Source: Eurosta solidaginis (taxonomy: Eukaryota; Arthropoda; Insecta; Diptera; Tephritidae). Taken from it: a DNA stretch of 64,000 bases. Location of the stretch: positions 383,919,601-383,983,600 of the forward strand of contig NC_090319.1 in assembly GCF_040869045.1 (NCBI RefSeq), in the 5' to 3' direction. The notes under the pieces were generated by a model. It saw only the letters and a list, made by a program, of their open reading frames with translations, had not been told where the DNA came from and made no database searches. This document shows, in pieces, positions 48,660-57,500 of the stretch. The stretch's first letter is position 1. Every line of letters begins with the position of its first letter. Made by a program: the position numbers and the translations under genes.

Positions 48660-48870
48660 ACGTCTAACTATCAACTTTTGGAATACTTTACAAAAAAGAT
48701 ATTATGGACTTTAATCCGTTTTTCTTATCACGGGAAAAGAAATAGCTATATATCTGCAACTTGTTGGAGCAATACCGATCTCGCGCATTTATGCATCTTT
48801 ACTGATGGCTCAAAAACTCTCTTCAAATCAGGCTCTTCCGGTCTTTTCACAATGCAGAAGGTAGTAGAGT
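48660..48870 (+). pseudogene. RNase H first-motif scrap of a LINE
   Basis: Plus-strand frame reading LAHLCIFTDGSKTLFKSGSS then GLFTMQ (about 48778-48856). IFTDGSKTxFxSGSG is the opening motif of RNase H in the same LINE group seen at 31.6, 34.2 and 43.8 kb. Only this ~70-codon stretch is alignable. Confidence 0.65.
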
Positions 48871-49014
48871 AGGTTGTATAAAATATGTGGAAAGGTAAGA
48901 AATATACTAGCTGCATTAGCACCACAGGTATTCGCATTCATTAGATAATATATTTGCAGGCCGAGCCTACCCGACTGAAGAGTTCTCAATATCGAGTCTG
49001 TGAAGTATTCAGAG

Positions 49015-49344
49015 GATATACTCCGATAGGTGGCGCATGGATCGAAATATTTCAAAAAATCTTATTTGTAGTCCGATTTGGCTCATATTTGCAGTCCGAG
49101 GAGGCACACGCATAAGTGCCGCTGAGTGGAGTTAAGTCTTTGGAAGCATTATGTATTGAGGACTTAGATAGTAAAAAAAATTGTCAGCAAAGATTCCTTG
49201 TAATAATGAGTCACTAAATGAACTAAATGTAATGAGAAATAATAGGCAGTTGAATAAAGACTAAAAACTTGAAAATAAAATAATTTAAAAAAAATTTTTA
49301 AGTTAAACGGTTTTATTGTAAACAATACTTACATTAAGTAATAA
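49015..49344 (+). repeat. Fragment of the GGTGGCGCAAGGATCGAG repeat
   Basis: Matches the right two thirds of 23779-24540: TAGGTGGCGCATGGATCGAA, GTCCGATTTGGCTCATATTT, ATTATGTATTGAGGACTTA, GAGAAATAATAGGCA, TTAAACGGTTTTATTG and AACAATACTTACAT. It has only one ~118-bp unit. Interrupted on its right by the inverted-repeat element at 49345. Confidence 0.68.
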
Positions 49345-49757
49345 TAATAGCCGTGTTTTTTTTTACATCTATAGACGTTTACGCGTAAACTTTGTATGGA
49401 CTGCTAAGCATCAAACATTAAATACACCTCTGAAATTGCTGCACATAAAATTTGTACTACTAAATTTCAATACGCATTATACTCAGATGTAACTGAGATT
49501 GTGTCTAAGTTTCACCCTCTACACTAATTCTAAGTATTCTATGCATGTCCACTATTCATCGCAACTGCTTCAGCTATATGTTATACATTATTGCCACCAG
49601 AGGTTTGTGTCTCCGGTTTTAGGTACACCCTGTTCTGTAGCTAGTTATTTAACCACTGCCGCTAGATGGGTCTCCTAAGCATTATCTAAGGGGGGATTAG
49701 CGTTTTTTTATGCACAAACGTAAACGTATACGCTTGTACAAAAAAACACGGCTGTTA
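49345..49757. mobile_element. Second inverted-repeat (MITE-like) element
   Basis: Ends TAATAGCCGTGTTTTTTTTT and, inverted, TAACAGCCGTGTTTTTTTGT; the imperfect inverted repeats extend to ACGTTTACG/ACGTTTAC, about 45 bp. No coding. Comparison with the uninterrupted repeat at 24.5 kb shows it inserted after AAGTAATAATA. No clean target duplication could be read, so the superfamily is open. Confidence 0.7.
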
Positions 49758-50448
49758 TAAATTTAAGTTTTAAATTTTGAAAAGAGGTAGTCGCGTACAC
49801 TGCTGGACGTATTGGGCGGCAACTTTCTATAAAAATGTTCTTACACTAAGCTCTTCAAAAATGTCAATGTAAAATAAAAATAAGCCCATGTATTTCTGCT
49901 ATATTTGAGTATTAGGCTTTAAAAATTTTGCACAACATACAGCATTCTGTGATTGTGTGAGTCATAAAACATCTGCCAATCGCTATTCGGCTAACGGACT
50001 AGTTTGTCGTGTTACATCTGTTCCCAGCGAAGCTTCGTGACAAATTTTAAAACACAAGCGCAAGTGTACGTTATAGCGGAAAATCGTTGTCCTCGTCAAT
50101 CAAATTAAACAATGTGTTCGCTGATTTATTTGACTTCTAGTCCAAAAAATGCAGTCCTTCACTCAATTTTGTAGCGCCGGGCAATCCTTTAGGCGTTTCT
50201 TTAATAATAAGACAGTTGCTGGACATGTTGTGCGAATGCTATTCAAATATACAATATTTTATTCAAAGTCTTGTAGTATTCCTCAAACCGTTCAGGTTTT
50301 CCGTTTTCCATGCTAAAACGGTACATGTTTGCGAACATCCAGGCAGTAGTATACAAACCTAGCAGCTCTTACATCGGATCGATATTTGACGAGTTATTGT
50401 GATTCATAGTCGTGCCGACAGTTTGCTGAAAATATTTAAAATTTACCG
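49758..50448. other. AT-rich sequence, nothing recognised
   Basis: No gene or shared repeat supported. Confidence 0.4.
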
Positions 50449-50645
50449 GTTGTTGTTGTAGCGACAAGGACACTCCGAGGGCCTTGGGGAGTGTTATCGA
50501 CGTCCTTTTCCGGATAAAGATCCGGTACGTTCCGGTAACAAGCGCAATTAAAGTACCAGCCACACCCTCTCGGCAACGATTTGATATGGCCACAATGAGC
50601 ATTTTATGCCATCCCGCCCCCCTACCCCCTAGTTCCGTGAGGAAG
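50449..50645 (-). repeat. TGTTGTTGTAGCGACAAGG repeat fragment
   Basis: Contains GGGGAGTGTTATCGACGTCC, GATCCGGTACGTTCCGGTA, TCGGCAACGATTTGATATGG and AGTTCCGTGAGGAA, a repeat I recall as abundant in tephritid genomes. Its first ~110 bp, reverse-complemented, resembles 56995-57130. Class unknown to me; possibly an untranslated region of a LINE. Confidence 0.55.
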
Positions 50646-50945
50646 TCATTCAGTACAATATTGATATATGCTATGCTAGCTAATAAATAAATGGTAAAAA
50701 AAATCAATAAAATAAATATAAGCTTCTATTTATTTTAGATAAAGAGAGATAAACCTGAGCTTCCAAAACATTTTGCTTTAGTTTATTCCTAACTCTGGTA
50801 AATTTAAAATTGATTTTAATATTGAAAAAATTCGCTGTAATATAAATATCTTATACTTATTTCTTTAAGGATTTTCAAGGTATTTTAAAATAATTCAACA
50901 AACTTTCCAAAATCTGCTGTCTACAAAAAGAAATTTTTAATATAT

Positions 50946-51552
50946 TGTTACGAATATTAGCAAAACTAAGGGGCGCTGCCATCTCAAGGCCGATGCTAAG
51001 CAGTGACGTGAATTCACATCAATAATTCAATCATTATGTATCTACATAAACAAATCAATAATTGCGTCTACACATATGTACCATGCACGTATACGAGCAG
51101 CGGAGAAGCAATGCACAAACACATGCATATATTTTATCTGAGTTGTCACAAGAGAGGGCAATAATTTGTGCAAGTATTACTCAAATGAGAAATTATACAT
51201 CTGTAGTTTTATCTGGGAAATTTATAACAAACTAAGTAAAATTCTGGAAGCGCCTAGAAGATGCCACGAAGAAATCACAGAGTATAAAAGCATCAGCGAT
51301 AGAGGCGCTATGGGCAGTTTCGATTAAGACGCTATCTAGCGAGCAATAGCAGTATTATTATGAAAGTGAGTTTCATTTAAGCTATCAGTTTGGTTATTAA
51401 GCCAGCTAGTTGCAAAGTATAAGTGTTATTGGAAGTACTTTAATAAAGGCCATTTACCATTATTAAATATTGGAGTTGTTTATTCAACAGTTTAGTGATT
51501 CGAACTTAGCAGAGGGTTGCAAATAAGAAGATTTGCAAGTAAATTCGTTACA
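50946..51552 (+). mobile_element. Solo LTR, subfamily 2, copy c, with internal duplication
   Basis: 607 bp from TGTTACGAATATTAGC to AAATTCGTTACA, flanked by ATAT (50942-50945, 51553-51556). TATA box AGTATAAAAG at 51281-51290; AATAAA at 51442-51447. About 70-80 bp longer than copies a and b because the TTTCGATTAAGACGCTA part recurs as GTTTGGTTATTAAGCCAG, i.e. a duplicated stretch between TATA box and poly(A) signal that looks like a mixture of subfamilies 1 and 2. Confidence 0.88.
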
Positions 51553-51556
51553 ATAT

Positions 51557-52299
51557 TTTACATAAATAAGAAAAATCCTTCAAGCTCGTAGAAAGTTAAG
51601 GGTCACTCAATTCATTTCCTTCGCATTTATATATTTAATTGAATTAAATTTCTAAGTGTATGTTTTATTCATTTTATGTTCTTCCGCATGACTTGGCACA
51701 TTTACACGCATTTCGCGCTACATAAATTAAGCATCCGTTCCCTCTTCCTACCATCCATACTTCCTCTCCCTCGCTGCCGCAAAAATCACTCCCTATTTCA
51801 TTTCACATTTACTTGCTTTCACGCATTTGTAACGGTCATTTATTTTATAATGTTTCTTATGGCCAAAAGTGTTTTTACAAAATAACAAAAAATAAAATAC
51901 AAATTTAATATAAACACAATCGCACGCACACATTCATAACGCAGACTAGGTGAAGATTAATTTCTATCCATTACAGTAAATTTAAATGCATAAATTTTGT
52001 TGCCCAAATGACGGTTCACCGGGTTTTGTTATTCATTAAAGTGGAAACTGTTAAGGTATTTAAACACAAATAACAAATTACTTTAAAGTTTGGGAAAGAT
52101 GTCAAAAGTTCCGGTTCAGTACGCGTGTTTCTTTTCTGGTACACCTCCGAGAAGATCAAATCAAAATCTGACACATTTCACGAAATTTATTTAGAAACAT
52201 TTTTTTAGTTACTATATACTTATGTAAGTAACAACATTTACCCTCCTACATTCCTGTTCCCCTCTCCCTGTGTTATTCTTAATTTATCCCTAAACTTAT
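51557..52299. other. AT-rich sequence, nothing recognised
   Basis: No gene supported; includes a pyrimidine-rich stretch near 51738-51775. Confidence 0.4.
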
Positions 52300-52848
52300 T
52301 TTTTATACTCAGATGAGTAGAGTTCACAGAGTAAATTAATTTTGTTCGTATAACGGTACCCCGTAACGGCATAAACTGATCGAGACAGATATAGACTTCT
52401 ATATATCAAATGTGGGGAAAAAACAAATTCATTTAGCCATGTACGTCCGTCCGTCCGTCTGTCCTTAAACACGATAGCTTGAGTAAATTTTGAGGTATCT
52501 TAATGCAATTTGGTATGTTAGTTCCGTTAGTTCCTGGGCACTGATCTCAGATCGCTATTTAAAATGAACGAAATCGGACTATAACCACGCCCGCTTTTTC
52601 GATATCGAAAATTTCGATAAACAGAAAAAGTGCGATAATTCATTACTAAAGACGGAAAATTCATTACAAGGTGAAACTTTGTAGGTAGGTTAACCTTATG
52701 ACGGAGAATAGAAAATTAGTAAAATGTTGGACAAAGGGCGTGGCACCGCCCACTTTTAAAAGAAGGTAATTTAAAAGTTTGGCAAGCTGTACTTTGGCAG
52801 CGGTGTGTAATGTTCGGTTACACCCGAACTTAGCCTTCCTTACTTGTT
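52300..52848 (+). mobile_element. Helentron/DINE-like element, copy G (large internal deletion)
   Basis: 5' end TTTTTATACTCAGATGAG and CCGTCCGTCCGTCTGTCC tract at 52446-52463; 3' end with perfect hairpin (GTTCGGTTACACCCGAAC, 52812-52829) and CCTTCCTTACTTGTTTT. The middle, about 1.2 kb in copy E, is gone: TTTGGCAGCGG joins directly to TGTGTAATGTTCGG near 52800. All module units are lost but both termini are kept. Confidence 0.82.
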
Positions 52849-53260
52849 TTCTTTTAACTCTTTTTTCTCTCCCCTTCTTCTTTCTAACTTGTGTCCCTCT
52901 CCCCACCCTCATAATCTTATCACTCCCTCCATCTGGTTCTACCCCTACATTTTCATGTTCATATCCCTTTTAAATTTAATTTTCCTTCATCTCTCTTTCC
53001 TCATCCCTCTCTATTAACCACTCCCCCTTCTCAAATAACCATAAATATAATTTTTAAATGTGTACGTCGCTGCCTCTCCCAAGTATTGCCAATTATAATA
53101 ATGCAAACAGCATCTTAAAGAACATTTTTCCGAGCTGGTCGGTCCTGGTTCATTTTCCGGTGGAAAGTCAACCCAAATTTTAACTTAGGCTACCTAAATA
53201 CCAAATTTAAGGGGAAACGATGCATAAATACGTTTGTTTTTTTTTTTCATGAAACGGTAT
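52849..53260 (-). mobile_element. Decayed Helitron-like relic
   Basis: A pyrimidine-rich tract (52849-53035) followed by TTCATTTTCCGGTGGAAA and AATACCAAATTTAAGGGGAA, which parallels the pyrimidine tract and ATACCAAATTTCAGGCAAAT of the Helitron at 44.9 kb in order and strand. The 3' end is missing and copy G abuts it, so copy G may have inserted here. Confidence 0.45.
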
Positions 53261-53444
53261 CTGGACCATTTTTGCGAAAAAAAAAATTCTATAAAATCAA
53301 AGAATAAGGTATGAACTTTTTTGCAAACCGATAACAATTTGCGGAGTAGTCACGAATGGCTCGGAAAATATGTGTGTGTAATTCCCAAACAAAAAATCAC
53401 CAGCTTAAATTAAAAAAATTACCACGCAGAAATTTTAGAGAGCT

Positions 53445-53532
53445 AATCTGACAATTTGCGCCGTGCTCCGTGACCCCAGGACCTTCGGTGTGGTAGGCGG
53501 AGCACGTTACCATCACACCTCGGCGGACGCCA
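53445..53532 (-). mobile_element. SINE fragment with head joined to tail region
   Basis: Minus strand GGTGTGATGGTAACGTGCTC and GCCTACCACACCGAAGGTCC match the tRNA-derived head; it then jumps to GGAGCACGGCGCAAATTGTC, the tail-proximal part of the SINE. About 220 bp of body are deleted. The head's A-box region is better preserved here than in the other copies. Confidence 0.68.
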
Positions 53533-54494
53533 GATCGGATGTTTTGATCTATGGAAATCAGGGCTTTTAACTTAATATGTAATCAAGATTAAAAATAACG
53601 AAAGAAAATACACAACTTTTTTAAATAAACTTTTTAACTTGTGATTCTTGAAATCTCTCTATAGAACAGATGTGTATACACTTCCAGACTATGGATGTGT
53701 AAGTAGATATGCCCTTTTTACAAGTTTCAGTTTTTTGTACTAATACTTTGGCGCATAGGAAAATCTGAATGTGTGTTTTTTCTGTAAACTTTCGCAGGTT
53801 TTTGATTGTATTTCCAGGGACTAGGCACTTCTTGTTTAAGTGGCACTGAAACTTAATTTTATAGCTCCACTCTCGTCAAAGTAAATCCAGCTCCATATTT
53901 CAGCTTTCACTACTTAAACTCCATCGCCGTAAATCTCTTAAACAATGTCGAGTGCGCAGATTAATACATTCATCTACTGGGTTGGTCCTTTTAAGTATTC
54001 TTTTGGCCATCATTTATTAAGTGTACACTTTTTTCATTTGAATATATTTTTCTTTCTTGAATTTACTTTTTCATTTTCACGCAAACCAACAACGATCAAA
54101 AATACCAAAAAGGAACCATCACAAATGCTTAAGTAAATTCATGCAAAGGTATGTACGTATGTACGAATAATTGTATGCATTAAAATTGTTGTGATATTTG
54201 CTTAAAAAAAGGCCTCGGATGAAATTAGCTTACTTTTGTAATTACCACTACCTTACGAGGACAAGACAAATCAGTGTTAATTTGTTAACGTATTTTAAGC
54301 AAATTAAAATGTAATTAAAAAAATGCTTCAGAAAGCCTTCTTAATTTAGGCATTCGCATTTATTTCTCTCTTTAAGTTAAATGACAAAAAAAAAACGACA
54401 CGGCGTATGAGTAACAAAACGTTTGGCTTTCATTCCAATTAACCTAGATTGTGAACAGAACGGATGGATCTTCCTTATTTTATAAACATGTTGG
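53533..54494. other. AT-rich region, nothing recognised
   Basis: No gene or shared repeat supported. Confidence 0.4.
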
Positions 54495-55570
54495 TATAGC
54501 AGAATAAACTGGGATCATATTTCAGACCCCGATGACAATGCAATACGAGGGAAAAGAATTCATTAGGTGGCGCAAGGATTATGATATTTAAACAACTGTT
54601 CCGTGTTTGAAAATTTTGCGGTCACAATAAACTAGGGACCGAAATATATAATATTTAGCTTGAAACAATTTTCTAGATAGAGTAGTAATCAAGATATTTA
54701 GAGATCTAAAAAATGCATGAAGATCATGTAGAATTTTGCGATTTGTTTCTAAATAACTTCTTAGTGAGCTAGAAACTTGATACTTAAATAGTTCAGATTA
54801 CCATGACAATGCAACAAACGGAAAAAATGTTTCACAAAACTCATACGGCATTAGGAATCTTGGTTTTAAAATAACTTCCCAGCTACGGATGTGATTCACT
54901 GCACATAGATTTGGAACTGATTCAAAGGCAATATCTGGGATATAAAGTCCTTTTAGATGGCACAGGAATAGAGATATTTATAGGTTTTTTAAATAAAGTC
55001 TCATACTTAAAAACTCAGGGAAACGAGACATTTCAGTAAAAGGAGATGATACTTCCGCTAGGCGTCGAACGTTTCTAGATTTTGGGAAAAATTTTACTGG
55101 GTCCATATTACGATTCACGATCAGTGACTGAAAACCATCTTCAGCCAAAGGATAACTACGTAACTGTAAAACTATTTCAAAAAATTAAAAGTTATGAACC
55201 TAATGGGTACCATTCGTCGCTAGTTCACATATGTCATTAATTTATTGGAATTCGGAGGAAATATTTCGATAAATTTTTGAGATATTCTCCAACGAACTTC
55301 AGACCGAATACCTCATATCTAGTTGAAAACCCGATGATAATATATTAAGATGTTAATACACATAATTCAGAGCAGTAAGACAATGCAAGAAAAGGAGAAA
55401 AAATTTCACTAGATGGAGCAGAAGTTCTTTCGAGATTTTAAATCTTTCCATCTAGTTTTATGTAACTTCCTGCAAGCTAATGGCTTGAAATTTTAGACGT
55501 ATTTGAGAAGCTTACGGAAACTAAACAAATAGTACATAAAGTTCAACTAAGGGGCGCACTGATGAAGTTA
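54495..55570 (+). repeat. Decayed tandem array related to the GGTGGCGCAAGGATCGAG repeat
   Basis: Recurring elements in order: CCCGATGACAATGCAATA (54524-), TAGGTGGCGCAAGGATTATG (54564-), CATGACAATGCAACAAACGG (54802-), AGATGGCACAGGAATAGAGA (about 54955-), CTAGATGGAGCAGAAG (55420-) and repeated AACTTCC-AGCTA blocks. They match TGACAATGCAATAATAGG and GGTGGCGTAAGGATCGAG of the 23.8-kb repeat. Perhaps four or five heavily diverged units. Confidence 0.5.
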
Positions 55571-56994
55571 CGAATAAAACCGTACGGGAGAAGGGTGCAG
55601 TCGGACTTTTATTCTGTCCTTAAAAAATAAAAGCGCGGATATATCTTTTATTTTCGGACTTATAAAATAAAAGTAAGGATTTTACGTTTACTTGTGAATT
55701 TTTTTGAAAAAAGTCTGAAATATATAAAAGAAGCACAATTCGTCATGAAAATGCTTTGGAGATCTTAGAATGCAATAAATTGTCACTGTTTTTCACCCGG
55801 ACAAAAGGTCCCTGGTTTTTATTTAAAGAAGTCGTATATGGGGGTGCCAGCTTCACACGGCCGAAATATCATAAATGCCGCTGCTGACAAATTCAAAAGT
55901 CTTTAGGTGATCCAACTTATTTCCTTCATTTCCCCATATTTTACATGCTGAACATACTCTCAATATAGCTATGTATGTGCATTTAGATAACTTCATACAT
56001 GTAGGCGCATATGTTCAGTATGCAGCAACAGCGGAAGTTGAATAAGCGCCCACTCGACCGGAACTAGATTGGAAAAAATTATATTTTACAAACGGAAACC
56101 AGCATTATAAATTGCAATACAAAGGCAAAAAAAGAGCAATAACCACAAACAATGTATACTACAGTTAAAAGATACACAGTGTTTATTTTCTAATGGAACG
56201 GCAAGTCCTTTACTCTTTTATCTGTACTATTATTCAAGTTATCTATGCCACTCACTTGATTTGTTAAACAACTGTCTGACTTGACTGTTGCCAGCTCGTT
56301 TAAGAGTCATCAACTGACCGAGGAACTCAGTTACTTAGTGACTGATTATTATGCTAAGGTTAAGAAAAGAGACGATTATACGCTGTGTTTCCCAACAATC
56401 CATTGTATTAATTAAGCAAAGTGCTGAAAACCAAGATAAAGCGAACTAAAATAAAAACGATTACGAAATGAATATTTTATCAGTAATTTAATATATACAA
56501 TTGTACTTGTATTACACTTATTATTCTTGATTTATTATAAAGACATCGTAATTATAGATTTGGATAACCGAGTTGTTTACTAAGCATGTAAGTAGCTTGG
56601 AAATACTGTATTCACATGTATTCAGAAAGTGGAAATTAAGTGAGAAGCGGAATCGGGCTTAGATGTTAAGATTTTCCCACTAACTCCACTGTCAGTTGTC
56701 GGTCGCCATGTTAACTACATGACAACAAAGCAGAATTTTAGATTTCGCGCCATACCTCTTAAAGAAGAAAAGAAAGACTCACCGAAATGATCAATATGGC
56801 GAGCTGGTTTTATTTGGCCAAATGTATCTCTTTGTCTGTTTGAACGCAATATAGTCTCCAAATTCTCTTTATTTTTTTCTTTATGTAATCGCTCAAATTT
56901 CATATAGTTTCATATAAAACTCTTCTGTAATTTTAGACTTTTACTACCACAATCAAAGGGGTGCGGCCAACCTTTTCAACTGGGATATTTCACT
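55571..56994. other. AT-rich region; one repeat scrap
   Basis: No gene supported. At about 56780-56850, CACCGAAATGATCAATATGG then GCCAAATGTATCTC and TTTGTCTGTTTG resemble the second DINE-like family at 43440-43740. Confidence 0.4.
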
Positions 56995-57130
56995 TCCCAA
57001 GGTTTTATGTACCGGAATGACTCGGAATTATTCCCGACCAAGGTTTGTGATTTCAGTGTTACCCCATTTAAATTGGTGCGTCCCTACGTCCCTACCATAA
57101 ATTGTACTGCTACAACAACAACAACATTTA
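56995..57130 (+). repeat. TACCGGAATGACTCGG ... CTACAACAACAACAAC repeat fragment
   Basis: Resembles the reverse complement of 50449-50560: TACCGGAA, CGGA-TTATTCC-G and a terminal GCTACAACAACAACAAC. The 76-codon frame across it is not a gene. Confidence 0.45.
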
Positions 57131-57236
57131 TTGGCACCGACTGGATCGGAGTCACGTGGCATGTCTCTGTCTCTAATAACCTACCCGATTTTGTAACTAA
57201 GAGAACTTTTGGTATAAGATTTTCACACTTTTATTA

Positions 57237-57500
57237 ATGGCGTTAACTGTTAGATTTCGCCCGAGCCGAAACAGGTTAATATTCAGCTCCAGGTATAAAC
57301 ATAAAAAATCCATCAAGCGATATGGCTATCAGGAGATCGAAAAACACAACCAGATCGTGAATGCTTCCGGACGCCATGCCTACTGTGCATGCTACATCTT
57401 GCCATGGACCATTATGTAACCACAGCTCTCTGAGAGTACTTCAAGCCGACGCCGTTAAAAAAAAAGTGGGCATTGCATACCAAATCATAGAGATCAAACA
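57237..57500 (+). repeat. Unclassified old repeat, copy 2
   Basis: Partner of 19700-20045: GGTATAAACATAAAAA, GAAAAACACAACCAGATCG and CACAGCTCTCTGAGAG followed by TACTTC appear in the same order and similar spacing. Confidence 0.4.

Noticed and set aside
49345..49757. TA target duplication of a Tc1/mariner-type MITE
   Set aside because: The flanks do not give a symmetrical TA once the inverted repeats are extended; superfamily left open.
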